A stretch of 64,000 nt of DNA from Alphaproteobacteria bacterium. GTDB taxonomy: Bacteria > Pseudomonadota > Alphaproteobacteria > Ferrovibrionales > Ferrovibrionaceae. The DNA is taken from contig JAFKFH010000014.1 in NCBI GenBank assembly GCA_017307375.1, positions 124,001 through 188,000 of the forward strand, read 5' to 3'. This document shows, in pieces, positions 52,178 to 62,138 of this stretch. The notes under the pieces were generated by a model. That model ran no database searches, had not been told where the DNA came from, and was given only the letters and a program-made list of their open reading frames with translations. The number at the start of each line of letters is the position of its first letter. Positions within the stretch are counted from its first letter, which is position 1. The translations under genes and the position numbers were made by a program.

Positions 52178-52549
52178 ATGGCTCGCGTTAAGCGCGGCGT
52201 GACCAGCCACGCCCGTCACAAGAAGATCCTCAAGCTCGCCAAGGGCTATCGCGGTCGCGGTTCGACGAACTACCGGATTGCCCTGCAGAAGGTCGAGAAG
52301 GCGCTGCGTTATGCCTATCGCGACCGGCGCGTCCGCAAGCGGACCTTCCGCTCGCTGTGGATCCAGCGCATCAATGCCGCCGTCCGCCAGGAATCGGCCA
52401 AGCTGACCTATGCGCGATTTATGAACGGCCTCAAGCTCGCCGGCGTCGAGGTCGATCGCAAGATTCTGGCGGACCTCGCCGTCCGTGAGCCGCAGGCCTT
52501 CCAGGCCCTGGTGGCGCAGGCGGAAGCCGCGATCGCCAAGGCCGCCTGA
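52178..52549 (+). CDS. rplT: Ribosomal protein bL20
   Basis: 123 residues. The basic N-terminus ([23 protein letters not shown]) and the C-terminal globular part ([24 protein letters not shown]) are those of bL20. GAGGAG is just before the ATG. In other bacteria bL20 represses its own operon. Confidence 0.97.
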   Translation: MARVKRGVTSHARHKKILKLAKGYRGRGSTNYRIALQKVEKALRYAYRDRRVRKRTFRSLWIQRINAAVRQESAKLTYARFMNGLKLAGVEVDRKILADLAVREPQAFQALVAQAEAAIAKAA

Positions 52550-52585
52550 ACCGCGGCCCCACCGGCTATATAGTCTTGCTGCCTG

Positions 52586-52610
52586 GGGGGCCGACTGCAT
52601 GTTGGCCCCC
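52586..52610 (+). terminator. Hairpin between rplT and pheS
   Basis: GGGGGCC (52586-52592) and GGCCCCC (52604-52610) enclose an 11-nt loop, followed by TTAGCTTTT. TATATAGT at 52567-52574 just before it may be a -10 box. The element could be a leaky terminator or a pheS leader attenuator. I saw no Phe-rich leader peptide. Confidence 0.45.
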
Positions 52611-52630
52611 TTAGCTTTTGTGGATAACCG

Positions 52631-53710
52631 ATGACCGAGACGATCGAAGCTCTGGCCGCGAAACATCTCGCCGCCGTCGCCGAGGCCGGCACGCTCGACG
52701 CGCTCGAGGCCGTGCGCCTCGCCGCCCTGGGCAAGAAAGGCGATATCAGCGTCCGGATGAAGGAACTGGGCGGCCTGCCCCCCGAAGAGCGCCGCGCCGT
52801 CGCCGAACGCCTGAACCTCGCCAAGGACCAGCTGACCGAGGCGCTGGGCCAGCGCAAGGCGACATTGGCCGAAGCCGCGCTGAACGCCCGGCTCGCCGCC
52901 GAGACCCAGGACCTGACCCTGCCTGCGCGCCCGGAAGCCGAGGGCCGCATCCACCCGGTCAGCCAGGTGATCGACGAGATCACCGAAATCTTCGGCGCGA
53001 TGGGTTTCTCGATCGCCGAGGGGCCGGACATCGAGGACGATTTCCACAACTTCACCGCGCTCAACATCCCGCCGGAGCATCCGGCGCGGCAGATGCAGGA
53101 CACGTTCTACCTGGCGACGCCCGAAGGGCGCGAGCGGATGGTGCTGCGCACCCACACCTCGCCGGTGCAGATCCGGTCGATGATGTCGATGAAGCCGCCG
53201 CTGCGCCTGATCATCCCGGGCCGCACCTACCGCTCCGACAGCGACATGACCCATACGCCGATGTTCCACCAGCTCGAAGGGCTGGTGATCGGGCGCGACA
53301 TCCACATGGGCCACCTGAAGGGGACGCTGACCGAATTCTGCAAGGCGTTCTTCGAGCTCGACCGCGTCGAGATGCGCTTCCGCCCCAGCTATTTCCCGTT
53401 CACCGAACCGTCGGCCGAGGTCGACATCCGCTGCAGCCGCAAGGGCGGCGAGATCCGGATCGGCGAAGGCGACGACTGGCTGGAAATCCTCGGCTCGGGC
53501 ATGGTCCATCCCAAGGTGCTGCAGAATTGCGGCCTCGATCCGAACGAGTGGCAGGGTTTCGCCTTCGGCATGGGCATCGACCGGATCGCGATGCTGAAAT
53601 ACGGCATCCCCGACCTGCGCGCCTTCTTCGAGGCCGACCTGCGCTGGCTGAAGCATTACGGCTTCGCCGCCCTCGATCTGCCGACCCTGGGACAGGGGCT
53701 TTCGCGATGA
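52631..53710 (+). CDS. pheS: Phenylalanyl-tRNA synthetase alpha subunit
   Basis: 359 residues. An N-terminal coiled coil (residues about 1-90) is followed by the class II core: [32 protein letters not shown], the motif 2 region [22 protein letters not shown], and motif 3 in [17 protein letters not shown]. It forms the alpha2-beta2 enzyme with PheT. Its TGA overlaps the pheT ATG (ATGA). Confidence 0.98.
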   Translation: MTETIEALAAKHLAAVAEAGTLDALEAVRLAALGKKGDISVRMKELGGLPPEERRAVAERLNLAKDQLTEALGQRKATLAEAALNARLAAETQDLTLPARPEAEGRIHPVSQVIDEITEIFGAMGFSIAEGPDIEDDFHNFTALNIPPEHPARQMQDTFYLATPEGRERMVLRTHTSPVQIRSMMSMKPPLRLIIPGRTYRSDSDMTHTPMFHQLEGLVIGRDIHMGHLKGTLTEFCKAFFELDRVEMRFRPSYFPFTEPSAEVDIRCSRKGGEIRIGEGDDWLEILGSGMVHPKVLQNCGLDPNEWQGFAFGMGIDRIAMLKYGIPDLRAFFEADLRWLKHYGFAALDLPTLGQGLSR

Positions 53711-56106
53711 AATTCACCGAATCCTGGCTGCGCGAGCATCTCGACACCGAGGCCGACCTCGCCACCATCTGCGCCAAGCTGACCGCCATCGGCCTCGAGG
53801 TGGAGGAAGTCCACAACCCGGCCGCAGGGCTGGAAAACTTCGTCGTCGCCCGCGTGCTGACCGCCGAAAAGCACCCGAACGCCGACAAGCTGCGCGTCTG
53901 CACCGTCGATCCCGGCACCGGCCCGATCCAGGTGGTCTGCGGGGCGCCGAACGCGCGCGCCGGCATGGTCGGCGTCTTCGCCCGCGACGGCCTGACCATC
54001 CCCGGCACCGGCCTGGTGCTGAAGCCGTCGACGATCCGCGGCGTCGCCTCGAACGGCATGCTGGTTTCCGAGCGCGAGATGGGGCTGTCGGACGAGCATG
54101 ACGGCATCATCGACCTGCCGGAAGCCGCCGCCGCCCATGTCGGCCGGCCGTTCGCCGAGGTCATGGGGCTGGCCGATCCGGTCGTCACCATCAAACTGAC
54201 GCCGAACCGCCCGGACTGCACCGGCATCCGCGGTATCGCCCGCGATCTCGCCGCCGCCCGCCTCGGCGCGCTGAAGCCGCTGAAGATCGAGCCGGTCGCC
54301 GGGCATTTCACCTCGTCGATCGGGGTCTCGATCGACGACTACGCCGCCTGCCCGCTGTTCATCGGCCGCGAGATCCGGGGCGTGAAGAACGGCCCCAGCC
54401 CGAAATGGCTGCAGGACCGGCTGAAGTCGATCGGGCTGCGCCCGATTTCGGCGCTGGTCGACATCACCAACTGGTTCACCCACGCGCTGGGCCGGCCGCT
54501 GCACGTGTTCGACGCCGACAAGGTCCATGGCGCGCTGCATGTCCGCCTGGGCCGCGCCGGCGACGAGTTGCTGGCGCTGGACGGCAAGACCTACCAGCTC
54601 GGCCCCGAGATGTGCGTCATCGCCGATGCCAATGGCCCCGAATCGATCGGCGGCATCATGGGCGGCGAACAGTCCGGCTGCACCGACGCCACGACGCGCG
54701 TGTTCCTCGAAGCCGCGCTGTTCGACCCGATCCGGACCGCGGCGACCGGCCGCAAGCTCGGCATCATCTCGGATGCCCGCTATCGCTTCGAGCGCGGCGT
54801 CGACCCCGAGTTCGTGCGCCCGGGCGCCGAGCTTGCCACCCGGATGATCCTCGAGCTGTGCGGCGGCGAAGCCAGCGAGCTGGTCGTCGCCGGCGTCGCG
54901 CCGGACTGGCGCCGCCAGTACACCTTCCGGCCCGAGCGCGTCGCCGCGCTGGGCGGCGTGCCGGTGACCGCGGCCGAGGCCGAGGCCGCGCTGGAAGCGG
55001 TCGGCTGCGTCGTCGCGGCCGGGGGCGGCGTGTTCAGCGTCACCCCGCCGTCCTGGCGGCCCGACATCCACGGCGAGGCCGACCTGGTCGAGGAAGTGCT
55101 GCGCCTGAAGGGTTTCGACGCCATCCCGAGCGTACCGCTGCCGCAGGATCGCGCGGTGCCGGCACCGGGGGTCACCCCGATGCAGCGCCGCGTCCGCGTC
55201 ATCCGCCGGGCGATCGCCGCGCGTGGCCTGAACGAGGCGGTGACCTACTCGTTCATCCCGACGCCGCATGCGCTGCTGTTCGGCGGCGGTGCCCCGGAAA
55301 TGGCGGTGGCCAACCCGATTTCCGCCGATCTCGACGCGATGCGCCCGTCGATCCTGCCGGCGCTGCTGGCCGCGTCGAAGCGCAATGCCGACCGCTCGAT
55401 GCCCGATCACGGTCTGTTCGAGGTCGGGCCGCAATATCGCGACGACACGCCGACCGGCCAGGACATGGTCGCCGCCGGCATTCGTGCCGGCCAGACCGGC
55501 CCGCGCCACTGGTCGGCGCGGCCGCGCGGCGTCGACGCGTATGACGCCAAGGCCGACGCGCTGGCGGCGCTGGCGGCGGCCGGCGCCCCGGCCGAACAGC
55601 TGCTGGTGATGGACGGCGCGCCGTCCTGGTACCATCCCGGCCGCTCGGCCACGCTGCGGCTGGGGCCCAAGCAGATCCTGGCCCATGTCGGCGAGTTGCA
55701 TCCGCGCGTGTTGCAGGAATTCGACCTGCGCGGGCCGGTGGTCGCCTTCGAGGTATTCCTGGAGCGGGTGCCGTTCCCGAAGAACCGGGCGGGACGGTCG
55801 AAGGGGCCGCTGGCCCTGAACGACCTGCCGGCGGTCGAGCGCGATTTCGCCTTCGTCGTCGACGACAAGGTCCAGGCCTTCGAGATCGTCAAGGCGGCGC
55901 GCGGCGCCGAGAAGGCCCTGATCACCCAGGTCTCGGTGTTCGACCAGTTCACCGGGGCGGCGATCGGCGAGGGCCGCAAGTCGGTGGCGATCTCGGTGCG
56001 GCTGGAGCCGAAGGAGAAGACCCTGACCGATCCCGAGATCGAGGCGGTGGCGGCGAAGGTGATCGCCGCGGTCGCCAAGGCAACCGGCGCGACGCTTCGG
56101 GGTTGA
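53707..56106 (+). CDS. pheT: Phenylalanyl-tRNA synthetase beta subunit
   Basis: 799 residues, normal length. Domains in order are the N-terminal tRNA-binding fold ([23 protein letters not shown], about 42-64), the B3/B4 editing region, B5, the pseudo-catalytic core ([16 protein letters not shown]) and the C-terminal anticodon-binding FDX-ACB domain ([21 protein letters not shown]). It starts in the pheS stop. A carbamoyltransferase gene follows 7 bp after its stop. Confidence 0.98.
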   Translation: MKFTESWLREHLDTEADLATICAKLTAIGLEVEEVHNPAAGLENFVVARVLTAEKHPNADKLRVCTVDPGTGPIQVVCGAPNARAGMVGVFARDGLTIPGTGLVLKPSTIRGVASNGMLVSEREMGLSDEHDGIIDLPEAAAAHVGRPFAEVMGLADPVVTIKLTPNRPDCTGIRGIARDLAAARLGALKPLKIEPVAGHFTSSIGVSIDDYAACPLFIGREIRGVKNGPSPKWLQDRLKSIGLRPISALVDITNWFTHALGRPLHVFDADKVHGALHVRLGRAGDELLALDGKTYQLGPEMCVIADANGPESIGGIMGGEQSGCTDATTRVFLEAALFDPIRTAATGRKLGIISDARYRFERGVDPEFVRPGAELATRMILELCGGEASELVVAGVAPDWRRQYTFRPERVAALGGVPVTAAEAEAALEAVGCVVAAGGGVFSVTPPSWRPDIHGEADLVEEVLRLKGFDAIPSVPLPQDRAVPAPGVTPMQRRVRVIRRAIAARGLNEAVTYSFIPTPHALLFGGGAPEMAVANPISADLDAMRPSILPALLAASKRNADRSMPDHGLFEVGPQYRDDTPTGQDMVAAGIRAGQTGPRHWSARPRGVDAYDAKADALAALAAAGAPAEQLLVMDGAPSWYHPGRSATLRLGPKQILAHVGELHPRVLQEFDLRGPVVAFEVFLERVPFPKNRAGRSKGPLALNDLPAVERDFAFVVDDKVQAFEIVKAARGAEKALITQVSVFDQFTGAAIGEGRKSVAISVRLEPKEKTLTDPEIEAVAAKVIAAVAKATGATLRG

Positions 56107-56113
56107 TCCGACC

Positions 56114-57832
56114 GTGCTGATCCTTGGGCTTCATCCGGGCTATCACGACGGCTGCGCCGCCCTCTATGAGGACTACGACCTCCTAGCGGCGGTGGCGCAG
56201 GAACGGCTGACGCGCCGCAAGATCGACGGCGGCCGGGTGCCGACGGAAGCGATGGCGGAAGTATTCCGCATCAGCGGCCGCAGCCCGGCCGAGGTCGGCG
56301 CGGTGGTGCTGGGGCGCGGGGTCTTCCCCTCGCGCTACTTCACCCACCTGACGCTCGGCCGCCAGCTCGAAAGCCTGGTCCGCCGCCGGCTGAACAAGGA
56401 AAAGCACAAGTCGATGGAGCGCGAGGCGATGCGCGCCCTGCGCACCGACAGCGAGGGCATGTTCGACGGCCCCCGTTTCCTGCGCGACCACGGCCTACCG
56501 GCCGGCGCCGCCGTGCGCTTCTTCAACCACCACTACGCCCATGCGCTACCGACCCTGTTCCATACGGACTGGCCGGACGCGCTGCTCTATACCGCCGATG
56601 GCGGCGGAGACAATGCCCAGTATTCCCACCGGCTGTTCCGCGACGGCCGGCTGACCGACCTGTTCGGCGGCGACAGCGACCTGCTCGGCCGCACCCGCAT
56701 CGACAGCCTGGGGCTGGCCTACGGCTTCGCCACCCAGGCGCTGGGTTTCCAGATCAACAAGCACGAAGGCAAGCTGACCGGCCTTGCCGCCTACGGCCAG
56801 CCGCATCTGGCCGAGGCCCTGGCCCAGCGCTTCGCCATCGACGAGCTCGGCGTGATTTCGTCGGACTTCATCGACAACCGCGCGATGAAGACCTTCATCT
56901 TCGACTGGGCGCGCGACCAGAAGCGCGAGGATGTCGCCGCCTCGGTCCAGAAGGTGCTGGAGGACATGATCCTCGAATCGGTACGGCGCCTGCTCGCCCG
57001 CACCGGGGTGCGCCATCTGGGCCTGTCGGGCGGGGTGTTCGCCAACGTGCGGCTGAACCAGCGCCTGGCCGAGGAATTGCCGGTCGACGAGATCTTCGTC
57101 TACCCGGCGATGTCAGACCAGGGCCTGGCTGCCGGCGGCGTGCTGCAATACCTGCTGGAACGCGACGGGCTGGCGACCTGGCTGTCGCGCCGCTGGCGGC
57201 TCGACCATCTCTATTACGGCGGGTCCTACGAGGATACGGCCGATACCGTACTGGGCAGCGACCCGCGCTTCGTCAAGGTCGAGGGGGCGCCGGTCGCCAC
57301 CGCCGCGCGGCTGATCCACGAGGGGCGGATCGTCGCGATCTTCGCCCGCGGCATGGAATACGGCCCCCGCGCGCTGGGCGCCCGCACGATCATGGCGGCA
57401 CCGATCGACCCGACGATCAACCAGACCCTGAACGACCGGCTGGAACGCTCGGAATTCATGCCGTTCGCACCCGTGGTGCGCGAGGACGACGCCGAGGCGA
57501 TCTTCGACCTGGGCCCGGTCAAGACCTATGCCGCCCGCTTCATGACCACGACCTGCCGGGTGCGCGATGCCTGGCGCGACCGCATCCCCGCCACCGTGCA
57601 TGTCGACGGCACGGCGCGGCCGCAGGTGATCCAGCGCGCGCCCAACCCGCTCTATTACGACATCGTCGGGGCCTATGCGGCCCTGTCCGGGATTCCGGTG
57701 CTGATCAACACCTCGTTCAACGTGCACGAGGAACCGATCATCAATACCCCGCAGGAATGCGCCCGCGCGCTCGGCGACGGCCGCGTCGACTATGTCGTCA
57801 CCGAACAGGCGGTCTACGCCCGCGTCGTCTGA
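56114..57832 (+). CDS. NodU/CmcH-type carbamoyltransferase
   Basis: 572 residues, family length. The N-terminal Kae1-like domain has LGLHPGYHDGCAALY at residue 4 and the metal site HHYAHALPT near residue 139. The ATP region is TADGGGDNAQYS and then LGLSGGVFANVRLNQRL. The C-terminal YrdC-like part contains EYGPRALGARTIMA and INTSFNVHEEPIINTP. These enzymes carbamoylate hydroxyls of sugars, Nod factors or antibiotics using carbamoyl phosphate and ATP. The start is a GTG. It lies 7 bp after pheT and is probably co-transcribed. The natural acceptor may be a cell-surface glycan. Confidence 0.94.
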   Translation: MLILGLHPGYHDGCAALYEDYDLLAAVAQERLTRRKIDGGRVPTEAMAEVFRISGRSPAEVGAVVLGRGVFPSRYFTHLTLGRQLESLVRRRLNKEKHKSMEREAMRALRTDSEGMFDGPRFLRDHGLPAGAAVRFFNHHYAHALPTLFHTDWPDALLYTADGGGDNAQYSHRLFRDGRLTDLFGGDSDLLGRTRIDSLGLAYGFATQALGFQINKHEGKLTGLAAYGQPHLAEALAQRFAIDELGVISSDFIDNRAMKTFIFDWARDQKREDVAASVQKVLEDMILESVRRLLARTGVRHLGLSGGVFANVRLNQRLAEELPVDEIFVYPAMSDQGLAAGGVLQYLLERDGLATWLSRRWRLDHLYYGGSYEDTADTVLGSDPRFVKVEGAPVATAARLIHEGRIVAIFARGMEYGPRALGARTIMAAPIDPTINQTLNDRLERSEFMPFAPVVREDDAEAIFDLGPVKTYAARFMTTTCRVRDAWRDRIPATVHVDGTARPQVIQRAPNPLYYDIVGAYAALSGIPVLINTSFNVHEEPIINTPQECARALGDGRVDYVVTEQAVYARVV

Positions 57833-59050
57833 TCAGGGTTTCAGCAGGCTCGGCGCCGGCCGGCGGAACGACCGCCGGCCATTCTTGAACCCGGTCAGCG
57901 GCTGGGCGATCGTGGCCAGCGCGGTCGGCCCGTCGGGCGCGTCCAGTACCACCAGATCGGCCGGGTTGCCCGGGGCGATGCCGTAGTCGCGCAGGTTCAT
58001 CAGCCGCGCCGGCGACGCGGTGACGAGATCGAGGCAGGCGGCGAACCCGTCCGGCCCGACCTGGGCGGCATTGGCGTAGAGATTGGCCATGCGCAGCAGC
58101 GAGCAGTCGCCGAACGGGGTGAACGGGTTCAGCACGTTGTTGGTGGCGATCGAGCAGGTGACGCCATGCCCCGCCAGCAGATGGGCCGGGGCCAGGCCGC
58201 GCGGCACGTGATGATCGTGCCCCCGCCCCATCAGGTAGAGGTCGGTCGCGGGCAGCACGGTCAGCGCCACGCCGGCGGCGGCAAGCTGCCGCGCGATCGC
58301 ATCGCGCCGCGCCGCCGGCATCGCCGACAGCTTGGTGACGTGGCCGATCGCGACCCGCCCGCCCCAGCCATGGGCATCGGTCTGGCGCACGATCTCGGCC
58401 AGATGCGTCCAGGCGGGATCGAGGTCGAAATCGACATGGAAATCGAGATCGAGGTCGAAGCGCCGGGCCAGCGCGAACAGCCGCGCGATCTGCTCGTGCG
58501 GATCCGTGTCGGTATAGGGGCAGCCGCCCAGCGCGTCCGCCCCGGTCTCCAGCGCCTCGACCAGCAACGCCTCGGTGCCGGGATCGTTGGTCAGCCCCTC
58601 CTGGGGGAAGACGCAGATCGACAGCTCGACGGCCCAGCCATAGTCGCGCTTCAGCCGGCGGATGGCCTCGAAGCTGCGCAAGGCCACCCGCGGATCGACC
58701 TCGACATGGGTTCGGATGCGCGTGGTGCCCTGGACGATCGCCTGTTCCAGCACCCGCGCGCCGCGGGCGTAGACGTCATCCTCGGTGAAATCGCGCTTGG
58801 CCGCCGAGACCGCGCGGATCGCCGCGGCCAGGTCGCCATGGCCGTGGCCGCAGCGATCGAGCAGGCAGGCCTTGTCGAGATGGAGATGGCTGTCGACGAA
58901 ACCGGGCAGGACCAGGCGGCCGGCCACGTCCTCGACCGCCGCGTCGAGGTCGGGCACCGGCTCGACCGCGACGATGCGGCCGCCGGCCACGCCGATATCG
59001 ACCGGGTCGGGCCGGTCGGCAAGGCGGCAGCGGCGCAGGACGAGATCCAT
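57833..59050 (-). CDS. Amidohydrolase, cytosine-deaminase-like
   Basis: 405 residues. The metal motif is VDSHLHLDKACL near residue 52. Further ligands appear to be in HVDFDLDPAW and VAIGHVTKLS, with the catalytic Asp in SIATNNVLNPFTPFGDC. The closest described groups are cytosine deaminase and isoguanine or N-acyl deaminases. The substrate is uncertain. It abuts the carbamoyltransferase stop on the opposite strand with no gap, and its ATG faces the SnoaL-like gene. Confidence 0.9.
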   Translation of the reverse strand: MDLVLRRCRLADRPDPVDIGVAGGRIVAVEPVPDLDAAVEDVAGRLVLPGFVDSHLHLDKACLLDRCGHGHGDLAAAIRAVSAAKRDFTEDDVYARGARVLEQAIVQGTTRIRTHVEVDPRVALRSFEAIRRLKRDYGWAVELSICVFPQEGLTNDPGTEALLVEALETGADALGGCPYTDTDPHEQIARLFALARRFDLDLDFHVDFDLDPAWTHLAEIVRQTDAHGWGGRVAIGHVTKLSAMPAARRDAIARQLAAAGVALTVLPATDLYLMGRGHDHHVPRGLAPAHLLAGHGVTCSIATNNVLNPFTPFGDCSLLRMANLYANAAQVGPDGFAACLDLVTASPARLMNLRDYGIAPGNPADLVVLDAPDGPTALATIAQPLTGFKNGRRSFRRPAPSLLKP

Positions 59051-59109
59051 GCGGCGATCCTAGCGCGGATCGGGGTAGCATGGGTATCCATTCAGCCCGG
59101 GAGCCCCCG

Positions 59110-59514
59110 ATGACCGACGACCGGAGCCGGCGCGACGCCGAGACCGTCCGCGCCTATCTCGAAGCCACGATGGTGCCCGACCCCGATACGGCCGAGCGCT
59201 ATATTGCGCCCGGCCTGCGCCTCACCTTCACCGGCGGGCGGAAATTCGGCCACCCGCGCGAGGCGACGGCGTTCAATGCCGCCCGCTACCAGTGGGTGAA
59301 GAAGAAGATGGAGCGGATGGACGTGGTGCCGGGGCCGGACCGGACCATCGTCTATAGCCTGGGCACGCTCTACGGCTGTTGGCCCGACGGCACGCCGTTC
59401 GAGGGCAACCGCTATGTCGACCGCTTCGTCGTCGAGAACGGCCTGATCGTCGAGACCGACGTGTGGAACGACAGCGCCGAACGGCTGCTGGAACGCCATG
59501 GCATCAAGGCCTGA
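59110..59514 (+). CDS. SnoaL-like/NTF2-fold protein
   Basis: 134 residues. The pattern RDAETVRAYLEATMVPDPDTAERYIAPGLRLTFTGG followed by EGNRYVDRFVVENGLIVETDVWND is that of the NTF2-like cone fold used by SnoaL, limonene hydrolases and ketosteroid isomerases. No diagnostic catalytic set is clear. ATG 59110 follows GGGAG and is preferred over an ATG ten codons earlier. It is convergent with the GT2 gene (3 bp between stops). Confidence 0.8.
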   Translation: MTDDRSRRDAETVRAYLEATMVPDPDTAERYIAPGLRLTFTGGRKFGHPREATAFNAARYQWVKKKMERMDVVPGPDRTIVYSLGTLYGCWPDGTPFEGNRYVDRFVVENGLIVETDVWNDSAERLLERHGIKA

Positions 59515-59517
59515 CGG

Positions 59518-60414
59518 TCACGGGGCCAGCAGGCCCGAGACCGTGCCGACCAGATGGCCCGCGTCGCGGCGGGCCTTGGCCGTATGGCCGGCCAGGCCAT
59601 GGCCGACCGTCTTGCCGGCATAGCGCAGGCCCGCCGCCACCCCGTGAACCGCGGCGGCGGCCCAGCCGCCGTATTTGCGCTCGAACAGCACGCGCGAGCG
59701 GGCCATGTGCAGCGCCCGGAAGAACAGCCGGCCGGGATTGCGCGGTGCCGAGGCGCCGCCCAGGTGCAGCGCGGTGGCGCCGTCGACCAGGACGAGGCCA
59801 TGGCCGGCGGCACGCAGCCGCAGGCAGAGGTCGTCATCCTCGTAGAACAGGAAGAAACGCTCGTCGAAGCCGCCGATCGCCTCCCACGCCGACCGGCGGA
59901 CGACGAAGGCCGCGCCGGACAGGAAATCGGCGCAGAGATCGCCTTCCGGCACCTCCCTGCCCCGCCGGCCCAGCAAGCGGCGGGCGGACAGGGCCACGTC
60001 GTGCGACGGCTGGATGCGGCAGGAGGAATCGACCAGTTGCGGCGCGAACAGCGCGGCATCGGGATAGCGGTCGCTGGCGGCGATCAGGGCGGCGGCGGCC
60101 CCGGGTGCCAGCCGGCAGTCCGGGTTGATCACCAGCGCCAGTTCGCGCCGGGTCCGGGTCATGCCGAGATTGACGGCGCGGCCGAAGCCGAGATTTTCCG
60201 GATTGGCGACGATCACCGCATCGGGCCGCAGCGCGCGGACCAGCGCCACGGTGCCGTCGCGCGAGGCGTTGTCGACAACGACGATGTCGGCGGCGACCGG
60301 CAGCGCGGCCAGGCAGCCGCCGATGACCGCCGCCGAATTATGGGTCACGACCACGATCGACAGGCGGCCGGCCGCCGATTTCTGATCGAGATGGGCCAGT
60401 AGCGGTTGTGTCAT
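59518..60414 (-). CDS. Glycosyltransferase family 2 (rhamnosyltransferase-like)
   Basis: 298 residues. GT-A signs are SIVVVTHNSAAVIGGCL at residue 19, VVDNASRDGT, VINPDCRLAPGA with the acidic metal motif, and FFLFYEDDDLCLRLRAAGH, typical of WbbL-like rhamnosyltransferases. A C-terminal helical region follows. It probably builds O-antigen or exopolysaccharide. It is divergent from an acyltransferase gene across 133 bp, a pairing that suggests joint polysaccharide work. Confidence 0.93.
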   Translation of the reverse strand: MTQPLLAHLDQKSAAGRLSIVVVTHNSAAVIGGCLAALPVAADIVVVDNASRDGTVALVRALRPDAVIVANPENLGFGRAVNLGMTRTRRELALVINPDCRLAPGAAAALIAASDRYPDAALFAPQLVDSSCRIQPSHDVALSARRLLGRRGREVPEGDLCADFLSGAAFVVRRSAWEAIGGFDERFFLFYEDDDLCLRLRAAGHGLVLVDGATALHLGGASAPRNPGRLFFRALHMARSRVLFERKYGGWAAAAVHGVAAGLRYAGKTVGHGLAGHTAKARRDAGHLVGTVSGLLAP

Positions 60415-60547
60415 AGGGCAAATCCTTCGCGTTCGAGCCACCCCACCGGATGGTTAACGCGGCCTTCACCATAACCCTGCGCAAGATTTTCGGGGCGGCA
60501 TCGGCTAGGGTGCCGGCCGGTTGCTTACCCCCGGAGACGCCTGAACG

Positions 60548-61600
60548 ATGCTCTACAATGTGCAGGCCGGACGCGCGCTGGCCGCCCTGATGGTCGTCTA
60601 TCTGCATGTCACCGCGATGATTTCCGAACGCTTCGGCGGCATGGAGTGGTTCTATCCGGGGGCCGCCGGCGTCGACATCTTCTTTGCGATCTCGGGCTTC
60701 CTGATGGTGATGACCACGGCCGGCCAATGGGGCCAGCCCGGCGTCTGGCGCAGCTTCATCGTGCGCCGCATCATCCGCATCGTGCCGCTCTACTGGCTGA
60801 TGACCGCGGCGAAGCTGGCCCAGATGCTGGTCATCCCCGCGCTGGCCCAGCGCTCGACCCTGGTCCCCTGGCACGTCGTCGCCTCCTTCCTGTTCATTCC
60901 CGCCTGGAATGCCGAGCATGAGGCCATTCCCCTGATACCGCTGGGCTGGACGCTGTCGTTCGAGATGCTGTTCTACGTGTTGTTCGCCGCGGCGCTGGCC
61001 CTGCGCCTGCGGCCGGTGCCCTGGCTGACCGCGGTGCTGGTGGCGGGCGCGGCCATCGGCCTGTTCCGCACCGACGGCTGGGGGGCCGAGGCCAGGCTGC
61101 TCGACCCGCTGCTGCTCGAATTCGTCTTCGGCATGGGTATCGCCATGGCCGCTCTGCGCGGCCGCTACCTGCCGGTGCCGGTGGCGCTGGTCGGCGCGCC
61201 GGCGATGTTCCTGGTGCTGGTCGCGACCAACTGGCTCGACCCCGGCTGGGCCAACGGCCATCGCGCGCTGGTCTGGGGCGTGCCGGGGGCGATCCTGCTG
61301 GCCTGCCTCGTGGCGCTGGAGGGGCGGTGGCGGGGCCGGCTGTTCCGGCTTGCCTGTTTCCTGGGCGATGCCTCCTACGCGATCTACCTGGCCCATGGGT
61401 TCGTGCTGTCGATCGTCGGCGTCCTGTTCACCCGGCTGTTCGGGCCGCGCTTCGACTGGTCGGGCTGGCTGTTGCTGCCGACTTTCGTGCTGGCGGTGGC
61501 GGGCGGCGTGATCGTCCATCTGCTGATCGAGCGGCCGGTGACCGACTGGCTGCGCCGCCGCTGGCACGAACGGCGGCTGCGCCGGGCGGTATCGGCCTGA
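60548..61600 (+). CDS. Acyltransferase-3 family membrane protein (OafA/WecH-like)
   Basis: 350 residues with about ten transmembrane helices. The opening LYNVQAGRALAALMVVYLHVTAMI carries the conserved Arg and His of the family. VDIFFAISGFLMVMTTAG and the RRIIRIVPLYWLMT loop follow. GWTLSFEMLFYVLFA is also characteristic. Members O-acetylate or succinylate exported glycans. The nearby GT2 gene supports a glycan acceptor. Confidence 0.94.
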   Translation: MLYNVQAGRALAALMVVYLHVTAMISERFGGMEWFYPGAAGVDIFFAISGFLMVMTTAGQWGQPGVWRSFIVRRIIRIVPLYWLMTAAKLAQMLVIPALAQRSTLVPWHVVASFLFIPAWNAEHEAIPLIPLGWTLSFEMLFYVLFAAALALRLRPVPWLTAVLVAGAAIGLFRTDGWGAEARLLDPLLLEFVFGMGIAMAALRGRYLPVPVALVGAPAMFLVLVATNWLDPGWANGHRALVWGVPGAILLACLVALEGRWRGRLFRLACFLGDASYAIYLAHGFVLSIVGVLFTRLFGPRFDWSGWLLLPTFVLAVAGGVIVHLLIERPVTDWLRRRWHERRLRRAVSA

Positions 61601-61668
61601 CGGCGCCAAGGCGGACGGAACCCCTTGGCATTGCCCGAACAGGGGGGCGATGCTAAAAGGCGGCCGAC

Positions 61669-62133
61669 ATGTCAGCGAACGCGACCGACGATACCGTGCC
61701 GGCCGGCTTCAAGCCGTTCCCGATAGCGGAGGGTTTTGCCGCCCATAATGGCCCGCTCTATATCCGCCGCGATGCCGGGGGCGGCGTGCGCCTGGGTTTC
61801 CGGGTGGACCGCCAGCATCTGAACGCCGGCGGGGTGTGCCATGGTGGCATGCTGATGACGCTGGCCGACATGGCGCTGGGAATTTCCGCGACCGTCGCCG
61901 CCGGCGGGCGCAAGTTCCTGCCGACCGTGACGATGGCGACCGAATTCCTGCGTCCGGCCGAGCTCGGCCAGTGGGTCGAGGCGATCGGCGAGCCGTTGCG
62001 CATCACCCGCAATCTCGGCTTTTCCGTCTGCCGGGTGATGGCGGGCGGCGAACTGGTCCTCCATGCCTCGGGCACGCTGAAGGTGCCGCAGGCCGAATGG
62101 GCCCATGACTTCAACCAGATCCTCGCCGATTGA
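61669..62133 (+). CDS. PaaI-family hotdog thioesterase (second copy)
   Basis: 154 residues. The hotdog core has [21 protein letters not shown] near residue 45, with the HGG of the PaaI group, and [19 protein letters not shown] later. It is related to the protein at 4083 but not close. The gene lies 5 bp upstream of lepA, so the two are co-transcribed. The meaning of this link is unknown. Confidence 0.92.
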   Translation: MSANATDDTVPAGFKPFPIAEGFAAHNGPLYIRRDAGGGVRLGFRVDRQHLNAGGVCHGGMLMTLADMALGISATVAAGGRKFLPTVTMATEFLRPAELGQWVEAIGEPLRITRNLGFSVCRVMAGGELVLHASGTLKVPQAEWAHDFNQILAD

Positions 62134-62138
62134 GCGCC

